A DNA stretch of 64,000 bases from an uncultured Pirellulaceae bacterium (GTDB taxonomy: Bacteria > Planctomycetota > Planctomycetia > Pirellulales > Pirellulaceae): assembly GCA_938084685.1 (NCBI GenBank), contig CALKGE010000004.1:1-64000 (forward strand). Direction: 5' to 3'. The notes below the pieces were generated by a model, which was given only the letters and a program-made list of their open reading frames with translations, made no database searches and had not been told where the DNA came from. Of the stretch, positions 1 through 10,366 are shown piece by piece. A program made the translations under genes and the position numbers. The first letter of the stretch is position 1. Each line of letters opens with the position of its first letter.

Positions 1-125
1 TTGACTGTTCCAGCGGAAGTGAGAGAATTCAACCAGATCTTATTCTGGAGAGGAGTCTTTCAAGGTGAAAAAGAAACGTCATTCACACCGCCAAAGGCTC
101 CATGCCATAGGTATGGGCGAATTGT

Positions 126-1802
126 TTGTGCAGGGTAAACCGGCCCCACCATGAGAGTTTTGAGGGCGCCCTGCTTGGCCCCACCTACCGTCAGCTCTAC
201 ACGCTGGACAAATGGCCTACCACCGGTGAGATGCTGATCCGCATCAGGATTGCCTCTGCCCATGGTGTTCCCCATGTCACATTTGGCATGGGGTACCGGG
301 CGAGCAGTGCGGTGTTAAACGTCAAGCCGATTGGCGAAGCCTATATCCGTGGAACCGCCGAAGCGCCTGACACGATTGAATTACGAGTCCGGATGGAAGA
401 AGTCCCAGTTTTCCTCAGCGGAAAGCCCAAGTTTCGCGGACAGATGATCTCGGTCGTTAACAACTCGATTTCCTCGGATGTACTGCTCGACAGCATTGAC
501 GTCATCTACCCGGCACCTCCTGCGGAAGGCGAGCACCCTATTCTGGCAACTCGCACCGAATCGATGACGGACGCAGAATTTGCAGCGGTCACACTACGCA
601 AATTCGTTCCCAAAGCCTACCGCCGACCTGTCACCGAAAATGAATTCGAGCAGCTCATGCACCTTTACCAGCAGTTGCAGGAACGACGGCCTGACGGACT
701 GGAGGCTTTGCGAGACACACTGGCGGTTGTCCTCTCCTCCCCTCACTTCCTCTACCTAACAGAACCCCGCGACGACGACGATTCCCGTAAGCTGAATGCT
801 CATGAACTGGCAACTCGACTCTTCTACTTTCTCTCTAGTACCATGCCTGATGCGCCACTACGTGAGTTTGCTAATAGCGGAGAACTTTTGAATCCTGAAG
901 TGTTGAAGAGTGAAACAGAGCGTTTACTCAATGATTCCAGAATTGATCGGTTCGTTCGCAATTTCACTTATCAATGGCTCGACATGAGTGCCCTGGACCG
1001 AGTCGCCATCGATCCCGAAATATATAAAGTCTGGGATGTCGATCTCAAACGTGATGTTGCCGAAGAGACCTATGCTTTTGTGCGCCATGTTTTGGAGAAT
1101 GACATTTCCGCCTTGGCATTCCTCCAGTCCGACTTCGTGATGCTCAATGACCGCATGGCAGCATTCTATGGATTTCCGAAAGTGGAAGGGTCCAGGTTCC
1201 GGGCAGTGTCCAACGCCGCACAACCAATTCGCAGTGGATTAACCGGGCAGGCCAGCTTCCTGGCGGGGAACTCAACGGGCATCGAGTCGCATCCGATTAA
1301 ACGAGGTGTCTGGATTACTCGACAGCTACTGAACGATCCACCGCCACCTCCACCACCCAATGTTCCAGAACTCGACGAGTCACAACTCAAGGCCTGACTC
1401 TCTGTCGCAGAATTGCTGGCGGAACACCGGAACAATCCAGCCTGCAACGACTGTCATCAGAAAATTGATCCTTGGGGACTTACGCTGGAACACTTTGATG
1501 CCATCGGAAAGTTTCACCCCAAAGACCACCGCAACCAGCCCATCACTATCGATGTTTCCCTGCCCGGAGGCACATCCGTTGACGGAATCACAGCACTGCA
1601 AAAGGCATTAGTTAATGAAAAAAGCGAGTTCTTTGCCAAAGCACTCGTCGAAAACCTGCTCATATACGCACTGGGGCGGGAACTGGAGTTCACTGACGCT
1701 GAAACGGTTGAAAAACTGACAGAGCATTTTATTGACGAGGGATATCGCCTGAAACTGTTGATTGTTCGCATTGTTACTGACGAAGCATTCCGAATAAAAT
1801 AG
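126..1802 (+). pseudogene. DUF1592/DUF1588-type planctomycete protein, interrupted by in-frame TGA (and possibly frameshifted near the window start)
   Basis: ORFs 126..1397 and 1413..1802 are in one frame, separated by TGA at 1395-1397. C-terminal PPPPPPNVPELD...HRNNPACNDCHQKIDPWG matches the layout of the intact paralogue at 34625..37741. Followed by a DUF1552 gene as usual. Confidence 0.75.
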
Positions 1803-1835
1803 ATAGAGAACAGATCTGCCAGAACGGAATACAGT

Positions 1836-3164
1836 ATGACACGCAAATCTTGGCATTTAGATCGCCGCACACTCCTGCAAGGAGCTGGCATCTCGCTTGC
1901 ATTACCGCTGATGGAAGCGATGGGAGGAACGTATGCAAGTGCGGCCACTCCGGTTCGCTCCTGTTTTCTCTTCTTCCCCAACGGAGTCAGTTTGCCTCCT
2001 GAATCCCATGATGCCCACCAAGATTGGTACTGGTTTCCTCAAGGAGACGGGCGGGATTATACGTTTACCCGATCACTGGCGCCGCTAAGTCCTCATCGTA
2101 ACGAAATCAGCATTTTGCAAGGACTCAGCCATCCGCTCAGTCGCAAGATTGTTAGCCACAACACGGCCGACGTCTTTTTAACTGGCGCCGATATCAGTCG
2201 CACGTACAACAACAGCATCTCGGTCGACCAGGTGATCGCTCGCGAGACCGGCAAACAGACCCGTCTCCCGTCGCTCGTCCTGTCCAGCGACAACGGGATC
2301 GGCTATACAGCCCGCACCGGGACTCTGTCCTTCAATAAGTCTGGACAACCAATCCCGGCAGACGCCGAACCTCGCAGAATCTTTAATCGCCTGTTTGGTA
2401 CGCCCGCAGGTGAAAGTTTGCCGGACCAGCGCAGCCGCCTGAAGAACAAAGGAAGCATGCTCGATTATCTGCTCGAGGATACTGCCAAACTCGCTCGCAA
2501 GCTTGGTAATTATGACAAACGCAAACTGGAGGAATACCTGACTTCGATTCGCGAAGTGGAAAAACAGGTCGAGCGCACTGAGGCCTGGCTGGAAGTGGCC
2601 AAGCCAGACGTGGATCCGAAAAATGTAAATCTGATGGCAGGCACAGATGACCCTGCTGAATTCATCCGGACAATCTACGACCTGATGGTGCTGGCATTCC
2701 AAACCGACTCGACACGTGTTGCCACGTACCAGATCGCACGTGAAGACAGCCAGGGAGTCGGTGACAAATTCCCGCAAGCGATTGGACTCGGTAGTCACCA
2801 CGGCCTCTCACATGGAACTCGTAAAGCCGACGGCTTCGTCAAATGGGGTCGCTACGACGAATTCCTTTCGCAGCAGTTCGCATACTTTCTGGACAGGTTG
2901 AAATCTGTTTCCGAAGGTGATGCCACGCTGCTTGACCGAACAATGATCCTTTATGGTTGTGGTACCAGTACCACCCATAATGCAAACAATTACCCGATTG
3001 TTCTGGCTGGTGGTAGCCGGTGTGGATTCAAGCACGGGGCCCTGCACCGTTTTACGGATGAAACGCCTTTCGCCAACACCCACCTTACCATCGCTCAGAA
3101 AATGGGATTGAAGATAGATCAGTTTGCTGACAGTACTGGAACCTTGACCAGCCTGACTTTATAG
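1836..3164 (+). CDS. DUF1552 domain-containing protein
   Basis: MTRKSWHLDRRTLLQGAGISLALPLMEAM Tat-like N-terminus, same as paralogue at 37807; STTHNANNYPIVLAGG near C-terminus. Confidence 0.85.
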   Translation: MTRKSWHLDRRTLLQGAGISLALPLMEAMGGTYASAATPVRSCFLFFPNGVSLPPESHDAHQDWYWFPQGDGRDYTFTRSLAPLSPHRNEISILQGLSHPLSRKIVSHNTADVFLTGADISRTYNNSISVDQVIARETGKQTRLPSLVLSSDNGIGYTARTGTLSFNKSGQPIPADAEPRRIFNRLFGTPAGESLPDQRSRLKNKGSMLDYLLEDTAKLARKLGNYDKRKLEEYLTSIREVEKQVERTEAWLEVAKPDVDPKNVNLMAGTDDPAEFIRTIYDLMVLAFQTDSTRVATYQIAREDSQGVGDKFPQAIGLGSHHGLSHGTRKADGFVKWGRYDEFLSQQFAYFLDRLKSVSEGDATLLDRTMILYGCGTSTTHNANNYPIVLAGGSRCGFKHGALHRFTDETPFANTHLTIAQKMGLKIDQFADSTGTLTSLTL

Positions 3165-3227
3165 GTACCGCCGGCCTGCTATACAGGTTGCCTGCCAGAA
3201 GTCTCACCAAACCGGAGGAATTAAACG

Positions 3228-4193
3228 ATGCGATTCGCTGTCCTTGCTTTTATTGCGTGGAGTTGCCACTTATCAGTCGCCGGCGCTGGAGACACATCCA
3301 CAGAATCACTACGCAACACGATCCAGAAAGGGATCCAGTATGTCGAAGCCAAAGGCATTTATTGGATCGAATCCAAAAAGTGCGTCTCCTGCCACCGCAT
3401 CGGGAATATGACGTGGGGACTGCTTTCAGCTCGTGATAAAGGACTTCAGGTCAGTGCGCAACTGGACGAGTGGCTCACCTGGTCTAACGAGGACCTGCTG
3501 CGTAAAAATGACAAGGGGAAGATTGTTGGAACAGGAAACAGAAGCGGCGTCGTGCAGATCATTCAGGCGAACGCATTGGCGAAAACAGATGACTATTCCA
3601 GGTTCACTCAGCAGCTGACACCCTTGTTGCTTACCGGACAGAATGAAGATGGATCCTGGAAGCCCGGAGGCCAGCTTCCGTCGCAGAAACGAGCGAAGGA
3701 AGAGACGACTCAAGTGACCACCATGTGGATTGCGTTGGCATTGCTGCAGAACACCCCGGACACCGAGCCACCCGCTCAGCTCACCAAAGCACTTGCCTAT
3801 CTCAGAGATAAACCAGAGGGGAAGACCACGGAATGGTTAGTCACTCAATACCTGCTGGCTACGGCCCAGCAGCAGGACGACCTTCAGAGCAAAACAATGG
3901 CACGACTGCTGGAATTCCAACAGGAAGATGGTGGATGGGGCTGGAATCTGGACGAACCAAGTGACGCTTTGGCAACAGGCATGGCGCTCTATGCATTATC
4001 CCAAGCACCATCTAACGAAAAGGTGGCGACCGCCATTTCCAGAGCTCAGCAACTGCTCGTAAAAACCCAGTCCGAGGACGGCAGCTGGCAGGTTAACGGT
4101 ACCAAGACAAATAAACGTGATACCCCAATTGAAACCTCGATCTACTGGGGAGCTTCCTGGGCTGTGCTGGGACTTTCAGAAACTCTGCCGTAG
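3228..4193 (+). CDS. Prenyltransferase/squalene-cyclase-repeat secreted protein
   Basis: Repeats such as LLEFQQEDGGWGWNLDEPSDALATGMALYAL and LLVKTQSEDGSWQVNG; CVSCHR motif near N-terminus; signal peptide. Confidence 0.65.
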   Translation: MRFAVLAFIAWSCHLSVAGAGDTSTESLRNTIQKGIQYVEAKGIYWIESKKCVSCHRIGNMTWGLLSARDKGLQVSAQLDEWLTWSNEDLLRKNDKGKIVGTGNRSGVVQIIQANALAKTDDYSRFTQQLTPLLLTGQNEDGSWKPGGQLPSQKRAKEETTQVTTMWIALALLQNTPDTEPPAQLTKALAYLRDKPEGKTTEWLVTQYLLATAQQQDDLQSKTMARLLEFQQEDGGWGWNLDEPSDALATGMALYALSQAPSNEKVATAISRAQQLLVKTQSEDGSWQVNGTKTNKRDTPIETSIYWGASWAVLGLSETLP

Positions 4194-4406
4194 GCGAGAC
4201 CCGATTCTCATTTGGCTGTATACATCTACACGTGCATTCCATTCATGCTCTGTGGCTCGTCCTCCAAATCTCCCCCCATTCACACGCTGAAACTTAGAGT
4301 CTGGCAAGCAATCATCATGCAAATGCACAACGACATTTACGTTACGTCACGGTTCCGAGTAAAATAGCATCAGACGTTCAGGCATTCACCTCACATTGGC
4401 TTAGGC

Positions 4407-5789
4407 ATGTTATCCATTTATGGCAATCAGCATAGCAAGTTCTGCGACAACCTGAGTCGCCGTAGTTTTATGCGCATCGGCTCACTCGGATTTGGTGCTG
4501 GTTTAACTCTGACCGACATTCTGCAAGCCTCACCCGCTTCCGCCGACCAGACCAGGTCTGTCATCATGGTGTACTTGTGCGGTGGGCCAACTCAGTTCGA
4601 AACATTTGACCCTAAACCGAATGCTCCTGTTGAAATCCGAGGTTCGTTTCAACCAACAGCTACGAAAATCCCCGGCATTCAATATTGCGAGCTGCTTCCC
4701 AAACTGTCCGCGATGAATGACAAGTTTTCCGTTATTCGTTCGCTGGTGGGAATGGAAAATCGGCACGAGTCTTTCCAATGTTACTCGGGACGTGCCGGTG
4801 GACGTCCGCAGGACCGGGAACCAGCCGGAGGCTGGCCCACATTTGGTTCGATTGTTTCACGCCAACTTGGTCCCGGACCCAATGGAGCATTACCCTACGT
4901 AGACGCTTCTCCTGCGATGGGATACAAACCGTATGCAAATCGCGGAATACACGACAATGCCAACCGAGTTTCCTGGCCCGGCTTCACTGGCATGAGTCAT
5001 GTTCCGTTTGCCGTAGAAGCCGATGTCAAAAGAGACCTTGTTCTTAATGGTATTACACTTGATCGGCTGGGCCACCGTGAACGTCTGCTCAGACAGATCG
5101 ACAATATACGAGCGTCGAGTGAAACGGATGGAATTGAAAGCTTCCAGGAAAAGGCCTTCGGCATCCTCACTTCCAATAACATGGCCCGAGCACTCGACCT
5201 GGAAAACGAAGATCCGAAAATCCGGGAACTCTATGGCGAACCGGTAACGACAGACCCTGCCTTTGGAGCACCACCTCAAAGTGCTCAACACCTGTTGCTC
5301 GCCCGACGCCTGGTAGAGACGGGGGTGCGGTGTGTCACGGTTGCCTTTGGCGCCTGGGATTGGCACAGTAACCGAGAGGGAACGATCGAATACCTGTCCA
5401 ACCGTTATTTGCCAAATTTTGACAGAGCGATTTCTGTACTATTGGAAGACCTGGAACAACGTGGGCTCTCCGAACAGGTTCAGGTAATCGTCTGGGGTGA
5501 ATTTGGTCGTACTCCTCGCATTAACGCCAAGGGAGGGCGCGATCACTGGGAACGTACACAGTCAGTGCTCATTGCGGGAGGCAACGTGCAAGGCGGTCGT
5601 ACCATCGGTCAAACGGATAAGCAGGGAGGTGTCCCGGTCGAGCGTCCGGTCCACGTTCAGGAGGTTTTCGCCACCATGTACGAACATCTCGGGCTGGATG
5701 TAAATTCCGTCAAGATACCAGACCTCAACGGCCGTCCCCGCTATCTGGTTGACGAAAACCGCCAGCCTATTCAAGAGCTCATCGCTTAG
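4407..5789 (+). CDS. DUF1501 domain-containing protein
   Basis: CDNLSRRSFMRIGSLGFGAGLTLTDIL; VIVWGEFGRTPRINAKGGRDHW; AGGNVQGGRTIGQTD. Confidence 0.88.
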   Translation: MLSIYGNQHSKFCDNLSRRSFMRIGSLGFGAGLTLTDILQASPASADQTRSVIMVYLCGGPTQFETFDPKPNAPVEIRGSFQPTATKIPGIQYCELLPKLSAMNDKFSVIRSLVGMENRHESFQCYSGRAGGRPQDREPAGGWPTFGSIVSRQLGPGPNGALPYVDASPAMGYKPYANRGIHDNANRVSWPGFTGMSHVPFAVEADVKRDLVLNGITLDRLGHRERLLRQIDNIRASSETDGIESFQEKAFGILTSNNMARALDLENEDPKIRELYGEPVTTDPAFGAPPQSAQHLLLARRLVETGVRCVTVAFGAWDWHSNREGTIEYLSNRYLPNFDRAISVLLEDLEQRGLSEQVQVIVWGEFGRTPRINAKGGRDHWERTQSVLIAGGNVQGGRTIGQTDKQGGVPVERPVHVQEVFATMYEHLGLDVNSVKIPDLNGRPRYLVDENRQPIQELIA

Positions 5790-5861
5790 CCCGGCCAGCC
5801 ACTCATGGTCTGACCTGTCCAACGTAGCGACTAACTTCACACGTCCAGCAAAGGGATCACG

Positions 5862-7307
5862 ATGACTTTCCTGTTGGGAATTGACATTGGAACGACAACG
5901 ATCACCTCGATTGCGGTAGAGGCGGATACCGGTCGTATTGTTCAATCAGCAACAACTTCCAACGACGCTCGGCATCAGGATCGGCCGACTGGTCGCAGCG
6001 AATGGGATGCTGAACGTATCATCACTCAGGTGATCGAATGCGTAAAAAATGTAGTGCAGTTGCTCGGTTCAGAAGCTTCTCAAGTAGCTGGCATAGGACT
6101 GACAGGCCAACAGCACGGAATGGTGCTGGTGGATCACGATCTCGACCCGATTTCTCCTTATATCAACTGGCAGGATCAGCGGGGAAACGAAACGGGAGAC
6201 GACGGAGTTCCACTCATCGAGTCTCTCACCAGACGCCTGAGTGACGATCAGTACTACCAGCACGGTTGCTTTCCAAGAACAGGATTTATGAACGTCACGC
6301 TTTCCTGGCTGGCAGCTCACAATCAGTTGCCGAGTAACTGTAAAGCAGCGTTCATTATGGACCTGGTGGCCAGCCGACTTTGTCAGGCCCCTCTTGTCAG
6401 CGATCCCACCGCAGCGGGCAGTGGTGGCCTGTTCAACATCCATACCAACCAATGGAATACCGACGCGTTAAACGCAATCGGTGTACCGCCAGACGTTCTT
6501 CCTGAAATCAGTTCGGTAGACAAACAGGTCGGGACCGTTGCCAGCGACGTTGCTGCTGCAACTGGGTTACCTCAAGGCATCCCGGTCTTCGTTGCCATTG
6601 GAGATAATCAGGCCAGTTTTCTGGGTAGTGTTGCAGATCGCCATACCCAGCTTTCCATCAATGTCGGCACCGGTGGTCAGGTCTCTGCCTATAGTGATTC
6701 CACCGGTCAGCACCCAGCTCTGGAAGTACGCCCTTTCCCCTATGGCGGCTATCTGCTGGCCAATGTGGGTGCCTGTGGCGGGCGTAGTTTCGCAGCATTG
6801 GAGTCATTCTTTCAAGCTGTCGCGCGTGAGCTCTTTGCAGTGGAGCCGGCCGAACCGGTCTATCAACGTATGATTGATCTGGCAGCTGATATTTCCGCTG
6901 CTGAAACAGGGCTTACCTGCTCGCCCCTTTTTACGGGAACTCGTCAGGATCCGACGCAGCGGGCGACTTGGACAGGCCTGAGTCCTGATAACTTTACCCC
7001 CGCATTAATGATTCGTTCACTTCTGGAAGGTATGGCATCCACCTTTAATCTGGGATTTGCGGCTATACTTTCCTGTGGAGTCACCGGAATCACCGAGATT
7101 GTGGGAGCTGGTAACGGCATCCGCGAGAATGCGGTCCTGCAGGAGTGTATCGAATCTCAATTCAACATGAACGTACTCAAACCAAAGCATCGCGAAGAAG
7201 CAACCTTCGGAGCTGCAATTACTGCGGCCATCGGGTGTGGCATCTTATCGGACCTATCCGATTCTTCGCGTTGGATTCAATATGGCTGCACCAATGTCGA
7301 CATTTAA
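5862..7307 (+). CDS. FGGY-family carbohydrate kinase (sedoheptulokinase/xylulokinase-like)
   Basis: LLGIDIGTTTITSIAVE N-terminal ATPase motif; GLTGQQHGMVLVD; GDNQASFLGSV; SINVGTGGQVS. Confidence 0.85.
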   Translation: MTFLLGIDIGTTTITSIAVEADTGRIVQSATTSNDARHQDRPTGRSEWDAERIITQVIECVKNVVQLLGSEASQVAGIGLTGQQHGMVLVDHDLDPISPYINWQDQRGNETGDDGVPLIESLTRRLSDDQYYQHGCFPRTGFMNVTLSWLAAHNQLPSNCKAAFIMDLVASRLCQAPLVSDPTAAGSGGLFNIHTNQWNTDALNAIGVPPDVLPEISSVDKQVGTVASDVAAATGLPQGIPVFVAIGDNQASFLGSVADRHTQLSINVGTGGQVSAYSDSTGQHPALEVRPFPYGGYLLANVGACGGRSFAALESFFQAVARELFAVEPAEPVYQRMIDLAADISAAETGLTCSPLFTGTRQDPTQRATWTGLSPDNFTPALMIRSLLEGMASTFNLGFAAILSCGVTGITEIVGAGNGIRENAVLQECIESQFNMNVLKPKHREEATFGAAITAAIGCGILSDLSDSSRWIQYGCTNVDI

Positions 7308-10300
7308 CACTCAACAATTTGCAACACTCCTCAGCGTGACCCTGCTGTTTTTACAGTCGGTAGCCGCCCAGGACGAAAAGATCGAATTCAACAAACACAT
7401 TCGCACTCTGCTTTCTAACAAGTGTTTCACCTGCCATGGCCCGGACGCGGAAAAACGAGAAGCGGGGCTGCGACTGGACAGCAGTGAGGCAGCGGTTGCC
7501 AAACTAGAGTCGGGTGCCCAGGCCATCGTGCCGGGTGATCTTGAACAGAGTGAGCTCTGGCACCGCATCAATAGCGAGGATGAATTTACTCGCATGCCAC
7601 CTGCCGAGCACGGCGAGCCATTGACCAACACAGAAAAAGAATTTCTCCGCAAGTGGATCGAACAGGGAGCTCCTTATCAAACCCATTGGGCGTTTAATCC
7701 AGCCGTGCGCCCGAAATTGCCTGGCGTCAAAACTACCACCTGGCCACGTAATCCATTGGACTACTTTATCCTGGCCAAACAGGAAGCGAATGGGCTCAGT
7801 CCCGCTCAGGAGGCAAACAAGGAAACGTTAATCCGACGCCTGGCGTTTGATTTAACAGGGTTACCTCCCACACTTGAAGAGATGGATGCTTTTCTGGCGG
7901 ACGATTCGCCAGACAGTTATGACCGGCTAGTTGAAAAATATCTGGCGGCACCCGGCTACGGTGAAAACCTGGCAAGCGTCTGGCTGGATTTGGCGCGGTA
8001 TGCCGATACCAACGGCTATCAGTACGACACCGAGCGTAAACACTGGGTCTGGCGAGACTGGGTAATACATGCGTACAACCAAAACAAACCATTCGACGAC
8101 TTCACCGTAGAGCAACTCGCCGGCGATTTACTCCCCCATGCCACTCCTCAACAGATCCTGGCGACCGGATTCAATCGCAATCACGGTATTACCATCGAAG
8201 GTGGAGTGATTGGCGAGGAATACCGCACTGAATACGTCATGGATCGCCTGCTCACCTCAGGCAGCGTATGGATGGGACTCACACTCGGTTGTGCCCGCTG
8301 CCACAATCACAAATATGACCCTTTCAGCCAACAGGATTTCTACCAACTTTACGCCTTTTTCAATCTGGTACCGGAACGAGGACAAAGTGGCTTTCAACCC
8401 CAGATGCAAGTTCCCTCGCCACTGGACAGTCAACGCATGGCCTCGATTGCCTCACGGATTGATGATTTACAGCAGAAACTGGATGCGGCCAGAAACGACC
8501 TCAGTGGTCTGGATAGGTGGGCAACTGAATTGGCAAAGCAGGGGGACAGTTGGCGGGTGCTGGAGGCCAGGTCGGTAAAGTCCTCTGGAGGCACCACCAT
8601 GACACCGCAGGCCGACCATTCCTATCTCGTTTCCGGCGTGAATCCACAGAAGGACATTTACACGTTCACGTTCCAAATTGACCAGACTGACTTGACGGCA
8701 TTACGTCTGGAATGCCTCACCGATCCATCCTTGCCCGGTGGTGGGCCAGGCAGGCATACCAATTCGAATTTTGTGCTCACAGGAATCGAGCTCTCCATCG
8801 CAGCGGCCAATGATCCGACGCAGGTCCAACAGGTCAAGTTGGCGAAGGCCCGTGCCGACTACAACCAGAACGGCTGGCATGTCAATGACGCATTAGACCC
8901 CAACAAAGCAAAAGGCTGGGCAGTCGACGGTCCTACTCGCAAAAAACCTGCCACCGCCATTTTCGAAGCAGCAGAACCATTCGGATTCGAAGGGGGCAGC
9001 CTGCTGACGGTCACACTCAAGCATGAAGCCAGCTTTGGAACCCATGGAATTGGTCGGCCCCGCATCAGCGTTTCCAGCGAACCACCTGAAAAACTGTCTT
9101 TTAAGGGAATCGATGCCAGCCTGGTAGATATTGCCAAACTACCGCCAGGAAAAAGAAACGAGCAACAGGCTAAACGACTTAGCGAATTCTACCGACAGAA
9201 CCATGGCCCCGCTCTCGCGATCGAAGCGGAAATCACCCGGCTAAAGCAACAGCAAGCAACCGGCTATCCTGCCACCATGGTCATGCGGGATCAACCTGGC
9301 ATTCGCAAGACATACGTTCTCAACCGGGGTCAATACAACGAACCGACGACCGAAGTCAGCGCTGGCACTCCGGCCGCATTACCTTCCATGAAACCGGACC
9401 AGCCATCCAATCGACTCGGCTTCGCTCAGTGGCTGACCTCTGGCGAACATCCGTTGACGGCACGCGTTACCGTGAACCGGTACTGGCAGATGTTTTTTGG
9501 CAACGGCCTGGTAAAAACGGCCGAAGATTTTGGCAATCAGGGTTCAGCTCCCAGCCACCCGGCGCTACTGGATTACCTGGCTGTTGAATTTCAGGAATCC
9601 GGGTGGGATATCAAACATCTGCACCGACTGATCGTCACCAGCGCAACCTACCGGCAATCATCAAAAGTGGGTCGTCCCAGGTACTTGCAGGATCCTGAAA
9701 ACCGGCTACTGGCTCGCGGCCCCCGCATGCGTTTGACTGCCGAACAGGTACGAGACAACGCGTTGGCCGTCAGCGGGCTACTGTTGAACACAGTCGGTGG
9801 CCCCAGCGTTTACCCCTACCAACCCAAAGGAATCTGGCTTGAACTCAACAATCGCCCGGGCTACTCCCGTGCCTATCCCCAGGGAACCGGGGAACAACTG
9901 TACCGGCGAAGTCTGTATACATTCTGGAAACGGACGGTCCCCTCGCCGATGATGAAAACGTTTGATGCGCCAGAACGTGAATTCTGCACTCTCAAGCGAT
10001 CTCAGACGAACACGCCCTTGCAGTCACTTCTGCTGCTCAACGGAATTCAGTTCGTCGAAGCAGCTCGCCATATGGCTACCAACCTCATCAAACAACCTTT
10101 CGACTCAGAGCGCCAGCGGATTATCCATGGATTTCGCCTGGTGACCGGCCGGCTACCTGATGCCGACGAAGTCGACCTTCTCCTGGCTGCCATGCAGCAA
10201 CAGCAGGCCGTCTTTCAAAAGGATGGAGCGGCGGTTACGAACCTGCTTCAGGTAGGTGACTCTCCTGTGGACAGCACCATCGACCCGGTCCAGTTAGCGA

Positions 10301-10359
10301 CCTGGACATACGTTTGCCGAATCCTGCTTAATCTCGATGAAACTATTACCAAAGGGTAA
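7282..10359 (+). CDS. PSCyt1 cytochrome-like + DUF1549 + DUF1553 protein
   Basis: CFTCHGPDAEKREAGLRLD; RRLAFDLTGLPPTLEEMDAFL; CARCHNHKYDPFSQQDFY; LTARVTVNRYWQMFFGNGLV. ORF opens at 7237; ATG at 7282 or 7294 more likely. Overlaps the kinase 3' end. Confidence 0.88.
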   Translation: MAAPMSTFNTQQFATLLSVTLLFLQSVAAQDEKIEFNKHIRTLLSNKCFTCHGPDAEKREAGLRLDSSEAAVAKLESGAQAIVPGDLEQSELWHRINSEDEFTRMPPAEHGEPLTNTEKEFLRKWIEQGAPYQTHWAFNPAVRPKLPGVKTTTWPRNPLDYFILAKQEANGLSPAQEANKETLIRRLAFDLTGLPPTLEEMDAFLADDSPDSYDRLVEKYLAAPGYGENLASVWLDLARYADTNGYQYDTERKHWVWRDWVIHAYNQNKPFDDFTVEQLAGDLLPHATPQQILATGFNRNHGITIEGGVIGEEYRTEYVMDRLLTSGSVWMGLTLGCARCHNHKYDPFSQQDFYQLYAFFNLVPERGQSGFQPQMQVPSPLDSQRMASIASRIDDLQQKLDAARNDLSGLDRWATELAKQGDSWRVLEARSVKSSGGTTMTPQADHSYLVSGVNPQKDIYTFTFQIDQTDLTALRLECLTDPSLPGGGPGRHTNSNFVLTGIELSIAAANDPTQVQQVKLAKARADYNQNGWHVNDALDPNKAKGWAVDGPTRKKPATAIFEAAEPFGFEGGSLLTVTLKHEASFGTHGIGRPRISVSSEPPEKLSFKGIDASLVDIAKLPPGKRNEQQAKRLSEFYRQNHGPALAIEAEITRLKQQQATGYPATMVMRDQPGIRKTYVLNRGQYNEPTTEVSAGTPAALPSMKPDQPSNRLGFAQWLTSGEHPLTARVTVNRYWQMFFGNGLVKTAEDFGNQGSAPSHPALLDYLAVEFQESGWDIKHLHRLIVTSATYRQSSKVGRPRYLQDPENRLLARGPRMRLTAEQVRDNALAVSGLLLNTVGGPSVYPYQPKGIWLELNNRPGYSRAYPQGTGEQLYRRSLYTFWKRTVPSPMMKTFDAPEREFCTLKRSQTNTPLQSLLLLNGIQFVEAARHMATNLIKQPFDSERQRIIHGFRLVTGRLPDADEVDLLLAAMQQQQAVFQKDGAAVTNLLQVGDSPVDSTIDPVQLATWTYVCRILLNLDETITKG

Positions 10360-10366
10360 CTCGAGC

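Noticed and set aside
1395-1397. TGA in the DUF1592 gene as a selenocysteine codon
   Set aside because: Paralogue alignment (..PDLDPKDPNTNKLPIAEQLALHR) has no Cys at this point, and I saw no convincing hairpin downstream; nonsense mutation or sequence error is more likely.
2178-2801. 207-aa minus ORF inside the DUF1552 gene
   Set aside because: Antisense to a clear conserved coding gene, no recognisable domain.
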